Assembly: GCA_016771945.1 (NCBI GenBank)
Contig: QZLF01000006.1
Location: 1-64,000 of the forward strand
Direction: 5' to 3'
DNA: 64,000 nt
From: Candidatus Leucobacter sulfamidivorax
GTDB taxonomy: Bacteria; Actinomycetota; Actinomycetes; Actinomycetales; Microbacteriaceae
Positions 45,187 to 54,515 of this stretch are shown here, in pieces. A program made the translations under genes and the position numbers. The notes under the pieces are model-generated. The model did no database searches, was not told the DNA's origin, and saw nothing but the letters and a program-made list of their open reading frames with translations. Numbering within the stretch: position 1 is the stretch's first letter; the number at the start of each line of letters is the position of its first letter.

Positions 45187-45822
45187 TCAGCCGAGCGCGG
45201 TCAGGGCGAGCTCGACGAGGATCGCCCCCGCGACGAGGATGAACACCGCCCCGGCGACGATGTCGATCGCCGGGGTGGCGCGCCGGAACCAGCGCTGGAA
45301 GCCTCGCGAAGAGGTCAGCAGCACGTAGCTCGTGAACCAGGCGGCGCAGAGGATCGTGAGCACCGCGAGGACCGCGACGCGGTCGAACCAGCCCGCGTCG
45401 GGCGGCAGGATCTGCGAGAAGAGCGCGGCGAAGAAGAGCATCGCCTTCGGATTCGAGAGGTTCGTGACGAGGCCGAGCCTGAAGGGACGGGCGGTGATCC
45501 GGGCGGCGACCGACGCCTCGGCGGGATCCCGCACGGCGCGGATGCCGGCGCGGATGCTCTGTAGGCCCAGCCAGACGAGCACCAGGGATCCGATGACCTG
45601 CAGCGCGGGCAGCGCCGCCGGCAGCGCTCGCATGAGGGCGGCGAGGCCCAGGAGCGAGGCGACCGTCCAGATCGTGTTGCCGAGGGTGATGCCGGCGGCG
45701 GCGAGGAGGGCGTGGCGCCGATCGCGCAGGCCGAGCCGCAGCAGGAGGAGGCTGTCGGGACCCGGCACGACGACCGCGACGACGAAGGCGACGATGAGGG
45801 CCGTCCAGGCGGCCGGGGTCAA
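45187..45822 (-). CDS. LysE/RhtB-family amino-acid exporter
   Basis: A protein of 211 residues with six predicted membrane helices and the family signature VVVPGPDSLLLLRLGLRDRR (residues 16-36), plus NLSNPKAMLFFAALF near 118. These proteins export amino acids or derivatives such as homoserine, threonine or leucine. The start is a TTG at 45822 with GAGGA seven bases before. It begins only ten bases after the ABC ATPase gene on the same strand, so it is the last gene of that operon. It also converges on the kinase-lyase fusion gene, 27 bases away. Confidence 0.88.
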   Translation of the reverse strand: MTPAAWTALIVAFVVAVVVPGPDSLLLLRLGLRDRRHALLAAAGITLGNTIWTVASLLGLAALMRALPAALPALQVIGSLVLVWLGLQSIRAGIRAVRDPAEASVAARITARPFRLGLVTNLSNPKAMLFFAALFSQILPPDAGWFDRVAVLAVLTILCAAWFTSYVLLTSSRGFQRWFRRATPAIDIVAGAVFILVAGAILVELALTALG

Positions 45823-45832
45823 CGGAGGGTCC

Positions 45833-47488
45833 TCATCCCTCCATCCTGGCAGAGGCGTCGTCCCCGGCAGGAGCGCCGGTCGAATCCTCGCCGCGCCGTC
45901 GCAGCCGGGCGCGCGATCCTCCCGAGTAGATCGCCGAGACGATCGTGTCGGGCGTGATGCCCTCGGCGAGCTCCTGCCGCGGCGCGCCGTCGCCGAACAC
46001 CAGCACGCGGTCGCACAGCAGGGCGAGCTCGTTCTCGTCCGATCCCGAGACCAGCACGGCGGCGCCCGCCTCGGCCGCGGCGCGCACGGCCTCCACGATG
46101 GTGTGGCGGGCTCCCACGTCGACGGCCTGCGTCGGCTCGTGCAGCAGGAAGAGCCGTGGGGCCATCGAGAGCCACTTGGCGAGCACGACCTTCTGCGCGT
46201 TGCCGCCGCTCAGCGAGCCCACGATCATGTCGGGTCGCGGCGGCCGCACGTCCAGTCGCGCGATCCAGTCCTCGACCAGCCGGCGCTCGGCCTTCGCGGG
46301 GAAGGGGAGCAGCTGCCGCGGTGAGCGGCAGCTCTGCGGAAAGGCCGCGTTCTCGGCGATCGTCATGCCCATCGCGAGGCCCGCGTGCTCGCGTCCCTCG
46401 GGCACGAGCACCACCCCCGAGTCGATGGCGCGCGCCGGCGTGAGACCCGGCAGCGCGATCTCCCGCCCGGTGACCGAGAACGTGCCCGCCTCGGCGGCGG
46501 CGGCGCCCGAGAGCAGGTACGGCACGTCATCGAAGCCGGAGCCGGCGAGCCCCGTGATCCCGAGCACCTCGCCCGGGTGCACCTGGAAGGACACCTCGCG
46601 CACGCCCAGCCCCGTGAGCCCCCGAACCGCGACCGGCTCGGCGTTCGCTGAGATGCGCGCGACGTTCTCGTGCTGCAGGCCCTCGAGGTTGCGGCCGAGC
46701 ATGAGCCTCGTGAGGTCGGTCTCGTTCATGCCTGAGACCACGCGGCCCCGCTCGACCACGCGGCCGTCGCGCAGCACGGTGACGCGGTCGGCGGCGTCGA
46801 CGACCTCCTCCAGGCGGTGCGTGATCATGAGGATCGCGGTGCCGGTGGCGACGATCTCGTCGCAGATCTCGAAGAAGTGCTCGAGGGAGCGGCGCCCCAG
46901 CGCGCGCGTCGACTCGTCGAAGATGACGAGGCCGGTGCCCGGCCGCGCGTCCTGCACCGCGCGGGCGATCGCCACCGTGGCGCGCTCCTCCTCGCGGAGG
47001 GAGCCCACGGGCACGTCGAGAGGGATCCGCCGCCCGAGGCGCTCGAAGACCTCGCGCGTCGCCTCGCGCTCGTCCTCCCAGTCGATCCTGCGCCACAGTC
47101 CGTGCGGGCGCATGCGGCCGACGCGCACGTTCTCGATGACGCTCATGCCGTCGACGAGGCCGAGGCTCTGGTGCACGACGGCGACGCCGCGCTCCATGGC
47201 CTCCGCCGGCCGCACCGGCAGGTGCAGCTCGCGGCCATCGACCGCGATGCGGGTGCCGGGGTCGGGCGTGTAGAGGCCCGTCAGCACCTTCGCGAGCGTG
47301 GACTTCCCCGAGCCGTTCTGCCCGATGAGGGCGTGGATCTCGCCGGGGCGCACGTCGATCGCGACGTCGCGCAGCACCCGGTTGCTGCCGAAGGTCACCC
47401 AGAGGTTCTCCACCTCCAGGCGCGGGGAGGCCGCAGGGGCGGGCGCGAGCCCCCGCTCCTGCGGCTCCGGTGACGAGGGTCCCGTCAC
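45833..47488 (-). CDS. Sugar-type ABC importer ATPase with two nucleotide-binding domains
   Basis: A protein of 551 residues with tandem NBDs, as in RbsA/MglA. NBD1 has an intact Walker A GQNGSGKST (56-64) and Walker B LVIFDES, but a degenerate signature (GSLREEERATVA). NBD2 has an intact signature LSGGNAQKVVL, a degenerate Walker A (GLAGSGFDD) and a Walker B with His in place of Asp (LFLLHEPTQAVD). The composite site made by NBD1 Walker A and NBD2 signature is complete, the other is not. The GTG at 47488 overlaps the stop of the binding-protein gene. It energises the permease encoded upstream. Confidence 0.9.
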   Translation of the reverse strand: MTGPSSPEPQERGLAPAPAASPRLEVENLWVTFGSNRVLRDVAIDVRPGEIHALIGQNGSGKSTLAKVLTGLYTPDPGTRIAVDGRELHLPVRPAEAMERGVAVVHQSLGLVDGMSVIENVRVGRMRPHGLWRRIDWEDEREATREVFERLGRRIPLDVPVGSLREEERATVAIARAVQDARPGTGLVIFDESTRALGRRSLEHFFEICDEIVATGTAILMITHRLEEVVDAADRVTVLRDGRVVERGRVVSGMNETDLTRLMLGRNLEGLQHENVARISANAEPVAVRGLTGLGVREVSFQVHPGEVLGITGLAGSGFDDVPYLLSGAAAAEAGTFSVTGREIALPGLTPARAIDSGVVLVPEGREHAGLAMGMTIAENAAFPQSCRSPRQLLPFPAKAERRLVEDWIARLDVRPPRPDMIVGSLSGGNAQKVVLAKWLSMAPRLFLLHEPTQAVDVGARHTIVEAVRAAAEAGAAVLVSGSDENELALLCDRVLVFGDGAPRQELAEGITPDTIVSAIYSGGSRARLRRRGEDSTGAPAGDDASARMEG

Positions 47489-48657
47489 GCGGCGCCCCAC
47501 AGCTTCTTGAAGTCGTCCGCGAAGGTCGTCGGGCCGTACCACTCGCCCGAGGCCTCGGCCTCCTCCGTCAGCGTCACGTCGCCGATGTTGTCGGCGGTGA
47601 AGAGGCGGGTCGGGATCACGTACTCGAAGACCTCCTGATCGTTCGCCATGCGCAGCGCCGTGTCGATGAGCGCCCACGAGCCGAAGGTCGCCGACTGGCC
47701 GGAGGCCGCCGCGACCTGGCCGCCGGCGACCGCCTGCAGGGCGCCGAGAGTGGCCGCGCCCGTGCCGATCTTCTGGCCGGTGCTCGCCACGGCGGGGATG
47801 ACGACCGGCAGGTACTGGGCGAACTGCGCGTGCACGTACTCGATGTTCGGATCCTGCAGCAGCTTCGCACCGAGGTCCGAGCTGACCTGTCCGAAGTTGG
47901 CGGAGGAGACCTCGAGCATCGAGATGGTGCAGTCGGGGCAGTCGGCCTCGACCTCGGCCATGCCCGCCTCGACGAAGGCCTGCTGGATCGGGCCGTCCTG
48001 GCTCACGAGCACGAGCTGGTTGCCGGCGCCGCCCGAGTCGAGCGAGATCCACGAGGCGACCTCGACGAACATGTCGGTGCCCGGGGAGACCACGTAGCCG
48101 AGCGTATCGCTCGCGGGGAAGTCGGGCATGACGTTCTGGTTGCTGCTGATCACGTCGATACCGGCGGCCTGCGCAGCCATCACGGAGTTCGCCGCCATGC
48201 CGATGAAGAAGCCGTCGAGGATGATCGTGCCGACGTTCGCATCGTTCACGGCGCCGTCGATGCACTGGCTGATGGTCGACGGCGTGCCGTCGCCGTTGCA
48301 GACCTGCAGCTTCGCGCCGACCGAGGCGGTCGCCTCCTCGAGCACCTTCGCGGTGAGCGCGAACTGCGGGGCCTGGATGGTGATCGGGATGTAGTGGATC
48401 GTCTTGCCCTCGAGCGCTGCGCCGTCGGCGATGGCCTCGCTCGGCATCTCGTAGGCGTCGAGCGGCTGCAGGAAGCCCGCGACCTTCGTCTCGAGCGCCG
48501 AGGCCTCTGGGCTCCCGCCCGCGTCGCCGGCGTCGGTCTCGTCGCCCGGGGCGTCTCCGCCGCTCGAGCAGCCGGCGAGCACGAGCGCCGCGGCCGCCGT
48601 GCCGGCGAGGGCGAGGGCGCGCAGGCGTGCGCCTCGCGATACGAATCGGGTGTTCAT
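47485..48657 (-). CDS. Sugar-type ABC importer substrate-binding lipoprotein
   Basis: A protein of 390 residues. A lipoprotein signal with LVLAGC anchors Cys30; a Gly/Asp/Ala linker follows (31-50). The mature part resembles type I sugar-binding folds (IHYIPITIQAPQFALTAK, IILDGFFIGMAANSVMAAQA, GIDVISSNQNV). Two Cys pairs (VCNGDG...SQCIDG and DCPDCT) may form disulfides. The ligand cannot be read from sequence. The ATG at 48657 follows AAGGAG; an upstream in-frame ATG at 48735 would destroy the signal. Second gene of the permease-SBP-ATPase-LysE operon. Confidence 0.9.
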   Translation of the reverse strand: MNTRFVSRGARLRALALAGTAAAALVLAGCSSGGDAPGDETDAGDAGGSPEASALETKVAGFLQPLDAYEMPSEAIADGAALEGKTIHYIPITIQAPQFALTAKVLEEATASVGAKLQVCNGDGTPSTISQCIDGAVNDANVGTIILDGFFIGMAANSVMAAQAAGIDVISSNQNVMPDFPASDTLGYVVSPGTDMFVEVASWISLDSGGAGNQLVLVSQDGPIQQAFVEAGMAEVEADCPDCTISMLEVSSANFGQVSSDLGAKLLQDPNIEYVHAQFAQYLPVVIPAVASTGQKIGTGAATLGALQAVAGGQVAAASGQSATFGSWALIDTALRMANDQEVFEYVIPTRLFTADNIGDVTLTEEAEASGEWYGPTTFADDFKKLWGAA

Positions 48658-48731
48658 GGGTTTCTCCTTCGTGACTGCATTGGCAAACGAGCTCGGATGG
48701 GGCTGGAGGGGTGCGGCGCCCGGCGCCGCGC

Positions 48732-49757
48732 TCAACGGGTTCTTCGGTGGAGCAGGGTGCTGACGGTCACCGCGACGACGAGCACGCCGCCGTAGAACAC
48801 CTGCTGCACCCAGCCGGCGGCGCCGAGCATCTGCAGCCCGATGACGCCGGTCGAGAGGAAGAAGATCGCGATCACCGTGCCGAGCGGGTTGAATCGGCCG
48901 GGTTGCAGGATCGCCGAACCGAGGAAGGTCGCGGCGAAGATGGGCAGCAGGTACATCTGCGAGACGGTCGCGTCGAAGCCGCCGGTGGCCGCTGCGGTCA
49001 GCACGCCGCCGATCCCCGCGATGAGGCCGGCGATCGTGAAGGCGCCGAAGCGGATGCGTCCCACCCGCACCCCGGCGAGGCGGCTGACCTCACGGTTCTC
49101 GCCGACGAAGCGCATGTTGCGGCCGAGCGGGGTGAAGCGCAGGATGTAGGCGAACACGAGCATCAGGATGATCCCGTAGAAGAAGCCGAGCGGCAGGCCG
49201 GCGATCTTGAAGAGGGCGATCTGCGCGAAGTCCTGGGGGAGGCCGAAGATCGTCGCCATGTTCGTCATCCAGAGCGCGATGCCGAGCAGGAAGGTGCCCA
49301 TGCCGAGGGTCACCACGATGGTGTTCACGCCGAGCCGCACCACGAGCCACGCGTTGACGGCGCCGACGGCGGTCGAGACGAGGATCGCCGCGAGCGCTGC
49401 GATCCACACGTTCCAATGCTGGTTCACCGTGAGCACCGACACCGTGACCGCGGCGAGGCCGAAGTTGGAGGCGACCGACATGTCGACGAACTCGCCGACG
49501 ATGATGGTGCACAGCAGCGCCGCGGTGAGGAAGAGCAGCGCGGTGTTCTGCTGGCTGCCGAAGATGGTGCGGAAGGTGCCGGCGGTGAGGAAGGTGCTCG
49601 GCACGAGCAGCCCGTAGAGCAGGATCAGCAGCGCCCAGATGCCGATGATGGCGTACCTCGCGCTGAAGGCGCCCAGGCGGGCGCGGAAGGAGCGCTGTTC
49701 CGGACCGACGCCGATCGCCCCCGTGTATTCATCGCTCCGGGCACTGGTATCGGCCAT
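48732..49757 (-). CDS. Sugar-type ABC importer permease (RbsC-like)
   Basis: A protein of 341 residues with about nine to ten hydrophobic segments in the BPD_transp_2 arrangement. Seen motifs are TIVVGEFVDMSVASNFGLAA (near 84), VNAWLVVRLGVNTIVVTLGMG (near 132) and GRNMRFVGENREVSRLAGV (near 207, coupling loop). It presumably forms a homodimeric channel with the two-NBD ATPase. The ATG at 49757 follows GGGAG; a longer form from 49850 adds a disordered N terminus and lacks support. It is the first gene of the operon, facing an AT-rich, palindrome-bearing control region. Confidence 0.9.
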   Translation of the reverse strand: MADTSARSDEYTGAIGVGPEQRSFRARLGAFSARYAIIGIWALLILLYGLLVPSTFLTAGTFRTIFGSQQNTALLFLTAALLCTIIVGEFVDMSVASNFGLAAVTVSVLTVNQHWNVWIAALAAILVSTAVGAVNAWLVVRLGVNTIVVTLGMGTFLLGIALWMTNMATIFGLPQDFAQIALFKIAGLPLGFFYGIILMLVFAYILRFTPLGRNMRFVGENREVSRLAGVRVGRIRFGAFTIAGLIAGIGGVLTAAATGGFDATVSQMYLLPIFAATFLGSAILQPGRFNPLGTVIAIFFLSTGVIGLQMLGAAGWVQQVFYGGVLVVAVTVSTLLHRRTR

Positions 49758-49842
49758 GCGGTCGTTCTCCCGTCTGCTCTCGCTGCGCTGCGAGGGCGCC
49801 CGCGGGGCCCCCGTGGTTCTTACATTACTTGTCGTCGTCAGA

Positions 49843-49859
49843 CTTGTCACGGTGTCAAG
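49843..49859. promoter_or_regulatory. Operator-like palindrome in the AT-rich region between the sugar ABC operon and tRNA-Leu
   Basis: CTTGTCACGGTGTCAAG is symmetric in CTTG-CAC-GTG-CAAG with three mismatched positions. On the minus strand it holds TTGACA, a consensus -35. On the plus strand TTGTCA with TAGTAT 16 bases on could drive transcription toward the tRNA. A run of A and T (49862-49888) follows. The position suits a LacI- or GntR-type repressor of the ABC operon. Confidence 0.45.
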
Positions 49860-49946
49860 CCACTTTAGTATAACAATATTATAAAACCGGATGACAGGCC
49901 GCGGGCGGCCGATCGGATCCGCTCGCGGACTAAACTGGTGAGGTTC

Positions 49947-50028
<82 letters not shown>

Positions 50029-50064
50029 CGGCACTCGATCGACCGACAGCGTTAAGGAGCCCCC

Positions 50065-51123
50065 GTGACCCGCACCATCAAGCTCGCAGTGATCCCCGGC
50101 GACGGCATCGGCCGCGAGGTGACCGAGCAGGCGAACCGGGTGCTCGACGCCGTGCTCGCAGGGGGAGAGGTCGAGCTCGCGCGCACGGAGTTCGAACTCG
50201 GTGCCGAGCGCTACCTCGCCACCGGCGACACCCTGCTCGAGGAGGATCAGGCGGCGATCGCGGCCCACGACGCCATCCTCTTCGGCGCCGTCGGCGGGGT
50301 GCCGGGCGACCCGCGGCTGAAGGACGCGAACATCGAGCGCGGCCTGCTGCTGAAGCTGCGCTTCGACTTCGACCACTACGCGAACGTGCGCCCCTGCGCG
50401 CTCTACCCGGGCGTGACGTCGACCCTCGCGAACCCGGGCGAGGTCGACTTCGTCGTCGTGCGCGAGGGCACCGAGGGCCCCTACGCCGGCAACGGCGGTC
50501 GCCTGCGCGCCGGGACCCCGGCCGAGGTCGCCACCGAGGTCTCGGTGAACACGGCCTACGGCATCGAGCGCGTGGTGCGCTACGCCTTCGAGCTCGCGGA
50601 CTCCCGCCCGCGGAAGCGGCTCACCTGGGTGCACAAGACCAATGTGCTCGTGCACGCGGGATCCGCGTGGCAGCGCATCGTCGAGGCCGTCGCGCCCGAG
50701 TACCCGGACATCGCGGTCGACTACATGCACGTCGACGCCGCGACGATCTTCATGGTGCAGGATCCCGCGCGCTTCGACGTCATCGTCACTGATAACCTGT
50801 TCGGCGACATCCTCACCGATCTTGCCGGCGCTATCGGCGGCGGCATCGGGCTCGCGGCGAGCGGCAACATCAATCCCGACGGCGCGTTCCCGAGCATGTT
50901 CGAGCCCGTGCACGGCTCGGCGCCCGATATCGCGGGCAAGCAGCTGGCCGATCCGACGGCGGCGATCCTCTCGGCCGCGCTCATGCTCGACCACCTCGGC
51001 CTGAAGCCCGAGGGGGACCGGGTGCGCGCGGCCGTGCGGGACGATCTCGCGCAGCGCGGATCCGCCGCCCGTTCCACCGCCGAGGTCGCCGACGCGATCA
51101 TCGGGCGCATCCCGCCCCGCTAG
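50065..51123 (+). CDS. leuB: 3-isopropylmalate dehydrogenase
   Basis: A protein of 352 residues that oxidises 3-isopropylmalate with NAD+ in leucine synthesis. The start is [20 protein letters not shown], the substrate Arg/Lys region [14 protein letters not shown] lies near 108, [13 protein letters not shown] near 134, and the NAD region [14 protein letters not shown] near 278. It belongs to the actinobacterial LeuB group; tartrate/homoisocitrate dehydrogenases are more distant alternatives. The GTG at 50065 follows AAGGAG. It directly follows tRNA-Leu and precedes ilvE by 33 bases. Confidence 0.95.
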   Translation: MTRTIKLAVIPGDGIGREVTEQANRVLDAVLAGGEVELARTEFELGAERYLATGDTLLEEDQAAIAAHDAILFGAVGGVPGDPRLKDANIERGLLLKLRFDFDHYANVRPCALYPGVTSTLANPGEVDFVVVREGTEGPYAGNGGRLRAGTPAEVATEVSVNTAYGIERVVRYAFELADSRPRKRLTWVHKTNVLVHAGSAWQRIVEAVAPEYPDIAVDYMHVDAATIFMVQDPARFDVIVTDNLFGDILTDLAGAIGGGIGLAASGNINPDGAFPSMFEPVHGSAPDIAGKQLADPTAAILSAALMLDHLGLKPEGDRVRAAVRDDLAQRGSAARSTAEVADAIIGRIPPR

Positions 51124-51156
51124 CCGCACCCCGACCGCCCCGCAGAAAGCAGCCCC

Positions 51157-52254
51157 ATGAGCGAGCTCACCTTCACCCGCACCCCGGCCACGCCCCTTCC
51201 CGACGCCGAGCGCGAGGCGATCCTGCGCGACCCCGGCTTCGCCGACAGCTTCACCGATCACATGGTCTCGATCGTCTGGGACCGGGATACCGGGTGGCAC
51301 GACGCCGAGGTGCTGCCCTACGGCCCCATCGAACTCGACCCCGCCTCCTCGGTGCTGCACTACGGCCAGGAGATCTTCGAGGGGCTGAAGGCGTACCGGC
51401 ACCCGAACGGCGAGATCGTCGCCTTCCGCCCCGAGGCGAATGCGCGGCGCCTGAACGAGAGCGCGCGCCGCCTCGCGCTGCCGGAGATCCCCGAGGAGCT
51501 CTTCGTGCGCGCCGTCGAGGAGCTCGTGCGCGCCGACGCCGACTGGGTGCCGAGCGGTGCGGATCAGAGCCTCTACATCCGCCCCTTCATGATCGCCTAC
51601 GAGAACTTCCTCGGGGTGCGCTCGGCCGAGCGCGCCCGCTTCCTGGTCATCGCGGGCCCGGCGGGATCCTACTTCCCGGGCGGGGTGAAGCCGGTGTCGA
51701 TCTGGCTCTCGGGAGATCTCGCCCGGGCCGGTCGCGGCGGCACGGGCTCGGCGAAGTGCGGCGGCAACTACGCCTCGTCGCTGCTGCCCACGCGCATCGC
51801 CAAGGAGCACGGCTGCCAGCAGGTGCTCTTCACCGACTCGGCGACCGATGACACGATCGACGAGCTCGGCGGCATGAACATCTTCCTCGTGCGGGCCGAC
51901 GGCACGCTCGTGACCCCGCGGCTGAACGGCAACATCCTCGACGGGGTGACCCGGCGCAGCCTGATCGCCCTCGCGAAGGATCGCGGCCACGCGGTCGAGG
52001 AGCGCGACGTCACCGTGAGCGAGTGGCGCGACGGCGTGGCGGACGGCTCGATCACGGAGGCCTTCGCCTGCGGCACCGCCGCGGTGATCACCCCGATCGG
52101 ACGGCTGGTCGGCGAAGCGGGCACGATCGTCGACTTCGGGGATCGCGCGCCGGGCGAGCTCACCATGTCGCTGCGCGAGGAGCTCACCGGCATCCAGTTC
52201 GGCACGGTGGCGGATCGCCACGGCTGGGTGCACCGCATCGTCTCCGCGGGATAG
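51157..52254 (+). CDS. ilvE: Branched-chain amino-acid aminotransferase
   Basis: A protein of 365 residues, fold type IV PLP enzyme. It performs the last step of Leu, Ile and Val synthesis and the first of their breakdown. The PLP lysine is K200 in GTGSAKCGGNYASSL, with LHYGQEIFEGLKAYRHPNG near 67 and ELGGMNIFLVRADG near 235. Length and N terminus match the 360-residue class used by actinobacteria. It forms a leuB-ilvE unit. Confidence 0.96.
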   Translation: MSELTFTRTPATPLPDAEREAILRDPGFADSFTDHMVSIVWDRDTGWHDAEVLPYGPIELDPASSVLHYGQEIFEGLKAYRHPNGEIVAFRPEANARRLNESARRLALPEIPEELFVRAVEELVRADADWVPSGADQSLYIRPFMIAYENFLGVRSAERARFLVIAGPAGSYFPGGVKPVSIWLSGDLARAGRGGTGSAKCGGNYASSLLPTRIAKEHGCQQVLFTDSATDDTIDELGGMNIFLVRADGTLVTPRLNGNILDGVTRRSLIALAKDRGHAVEERDVTVSEWRDGVADGSITEAFACGTAAVITPIGRLVGEAGTIVDFGDRAPGELTMSLREELTGIQFGTVADRHGWVHRIVSAG

Positions 52255-52289
52255 CATCGATCTCCTGGCAGGTTGACGGAGGGGGAGCC

Positions 52290-53678
52290 ATGGCGGCCGA
52301 GACTGCGACCGAGGCGGAGCTGCGCGAGCGGATCGCCGAGCTCGAACGCGAGAACGCGAGGCTGCGCATCTCGCACCCGACCGGACCCGAGGTCGCCGCC
52401 GGCGCCCCGACGGGTTCGGGCCGCCGGCGGGGCGCCTGGATCCGCTCGCTCGCCTCCGCGCTCTGCATCGTGCTCGCGACCGCCCTGGTGCCCGCGGCGG
52501 TGGTCGCCGGGTGGGCGAAGGCACGCCTCGTCGACGAGTCCGTCTTCGTGCAGACCTTCGCGCCGCTGGCCGACGATCCCGCGGTGCAGTCGGAGGTCAG
52601 CCGCCAGGTCATCGGCCTCATCGAGCAGCAGGTCGACATCGACGGCATCACGGACGCGGTGTTCGACGGCATCGCCGATCTCGGGCTGCCCCCGCGCTCG
52701 GCTGCCGCGCTCGACCTGCTGCGCGCGCCGGCCGCGAGCGGGGTGCGCAGCATGCTCGACTCGGGCGTCAACGACTTCGTGCGCTCCGACCTCTTCGCGG
52801 GCGCCTGGGAGACGAGTCTGCGGGTGAGCCACCGCGCGCTCGTCGCCGCGGCGACGCAGAGCGAGGCCGCGGGCGGCGCGGTGACGATCTCCGACCGCGG
52901 CGAGGTCGCGATCCAGCTCGGCCCGATCATCGAGCAGGTGAAGGCCGCGCTCGAGGAGAACGGCTTCGCCCTCGCCTCGGCCATTCCCGTCATCAGTGCC
53001 TCGATCTCGGTGGCGCAGAGCGACGCGCTGCCCTTCATCTCGCTCGTCTACACGCTCACCACCGTGCTCGGCTGGTGGCTGCCGCTCGTCGCGCTGGGCC
53101 TCTTCGCGCTCGGCGTGCTGCTCGCCGTGCGACGCCCCTCGGCGATCGCCGGCAGCGGCATCGGCCTGCTCATCGGGGGAGCGGTCTTCCTCATCGCCCT
53201 CGCGGGCGTCGGCATCGCGCTGGAGTCCGCGGCTCCCGGAATGGGGGTCGCGCCGGCAGCGGTCGACGCGATCTTCGGCCGGACCGTGGAGGGCATGCGC
53301 GCCACCTCCTGGGTGCTCGTGCTGCTCGGCATCGTCGTCGCGGTGCTCGGCCTGTCGCAGGGGCGGGCGCGATGGGCCGCCGCATCGCGAGGCGGCCTCG
53401 GCTCGTTCAACGAGGGGCTGCGGGTGCGGCTCGCGGCCGTGGGCTTCACCACGGGCGGCTTCGGACGGTGGCTGCGGGGCAACCGCGCCCTCGTGGCGAT
53501 CCTCATCCTGATCCTCGCGATCCTCGCCCTCGTCGTGCTGCCCTTCGCCACCGCGGTCGTGATCTGGGTCGTGATCCTCGCCCTCGTCGTGTGGTGGCTG
53601 CTCGCCCTCTGCGAGTCGCCTGCGTCCGTCGAGGACGAGAGCGTCGAGCGTGAGGAGACGAGGGGAGCCGAGGCATGA
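52290..53678 (+). CDS. Membrane protein of unknown function with a coiled N terminus
   Basis: A protein of 462 residues. Residues 8-30 form a short coiled coil ([15 protein letters not shown]); one helix follows (52-76), then about 175 extracytoplasmic residues (77-252, [19 protein letters not shown]), then about three helices (near 255-275, 290-315, 332-352), a basic loop, and two helices near 405-445. It resembles actinobacterial integral membrane proteins of no known role. GGAGGGGGAG precedes the ATG. It overlaps the FAH-family gene by four bases (ATGA). Confidence 0.8.
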   Translation: MAAETATEAELRERIAELERENARLRISHPTGPEVAAGAPTGSGRRRGAWIRSLASALCIVLATALVPAAVVAGWAKARLVDESVFVQTFAPLADDPAVQSEVSRQVIGLIEQQVDIDGITDAVFDGIADLGLPPRSAAALDLLRAPAASGVRSMLDSGVNDFVRSDLFAGAWETSLRVSHRALVAAATQSEAAGGAVTISDRGEVAIQLGPIIEQVKAALEENGFALASAIPVISASISVAQSDALPFISLVYTLTTVLGWWLPLVALGLFALGVLLAVRRPSAIAGSGIGLLIGGAVFLIALAGVGIALESAAPGMGVAPAAVDAIFGRTVEGMRATSWVLVLLGIVVAVLGLSQGRARWAAASRGGLGSFNEGLRVRLAAVGFTTGGFGRWLRGNRALVAILILILAILALVVLPFATAVVIWVVILALVVWWLLALCESPASVEDESVEREETRGAEA

Positions 53679-54472
53679 GGATCGCGCGCTTCCGTGCCGG
53701 CGACACGATCGCATTCGGCGTGCTCGACGAGGCCGAGGACGGCTCGGGGATCGAGCTCGTCGAGCTCGCGGGCGATCCCGTCGCGACCGGCTACGAGACC
53801 ACGGGACGCCGACTGCGGCTCGCGGAGGTGCGCCTGCTGGCGCCGGTGATCCCGCGCTCGAAGATCGTGGGGATCGGCAAGAACTACCTCGACCACGTCG
53901 CGGAGATGAAGGACGTGACGGGCGGCGGCGGGGCCGAGGCTCCGACCGAGCCGCTGCTCTTCCTGAAGCCCAACACCTCGGTGATCGGCCCCGACGATGA
54001 CATCGTGCTGCCGGGGATCGCGGAGCGCGTGGAGCACGAGGGCGAGCTCGCCGTTGTGATCGGCCGCACCGCGAAGAATCTGCCGGCCGAGCGCGCCATG
54101 GAGGCCGTGTTCGGCTTCACCTGCGCCAACGACGTGAGCGCCCGCGATCTGCAGGTGCGAGACGGGCAGTGGGCGCGGGCGAAGGGCTTCGACACCTTCT
54201 GCCCGCTCGGGCCCTGGATCGAGACCGAGCTCGACCTCTCGGACGCCCGCGTCGAGACTCGCGTGAACGGCGAGCTGCGGCAGAGCGGATCGACGGCGCA
54301 GCTGATCCACTCGATCCCGCAGATCATCGCGCACGTCTCGCAGGCCTTCACGCTGCTGCCGGGCGACGTGATCCTCACCGGCACGCCGGCCGGCGTGGGT
54401 CCGCTCGTCGCCGGTGACACCGTCGAGGTGGCCGTCGAGGGCATCGGCGCGCTGCGCAACCCGGTGGTCTGA
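53675..54472 (+). CDS. Fumarylacetoacetate hydrolase-family protein
   Basis: A protein of 265 residues with the FAH fold. Metal ligands are expected at the Glu residues of [12 protein letters not shown] (near 127) and the Asp of [11 protein letters not shown] (near 155); the [15 protein letters not shown] motif (near 230) is complete. Such enzymes act as hydrolases, isomerases or decarboxylases of 2-oxo acids, for example oxaloacetate tautomerase or acylpyruvase. In actinobacteria this gene is usually found close to gltX, as here (5.7 kb). Confidence 0.9.
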   Translation: MRIARFRAGDTIAFGVLDEAEDGSGIELVELAGDPVATGYETTGRRLRLAEVRLLAPVIPRSKIVGIGKNYLDHVAEMKDVTGGGGAEAPTEPLLFLKPNTSVIGPDDDIVLPGIAERVEHEGELAVVIGRTAKNLPAERAMEAVFGFTCANDVSARDLQVRDGQWARAKGFDTFCPLGPWIETELDLSDARVETRVNGELRQSGSTAQLIHSIPQIIAHVSQAFTLLPGDVILTGTPAGVGPLVAGDTVEVAVEGIGALRNPVV

Positions 54473-54515
54473 GGCGCCGTCCGGGGCGCCCGCCCGCGGG
54501 CGTAGGCTGAGGAGC

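Noticed and set aside
45332..46324. A 330-codon plus-strand frame opposite lysE and the sugar ABC ATPase
   Set aside because: A shadow frame; the minus strand carries the LysE signature and ABC motifs.
50029..50064. T-box or leucine attenuator before leuB
   Set aside because: Only 36 bases separate tRNA-Leu and leuB. There is room for a ribosome site but not for a T-box or leader peptide.
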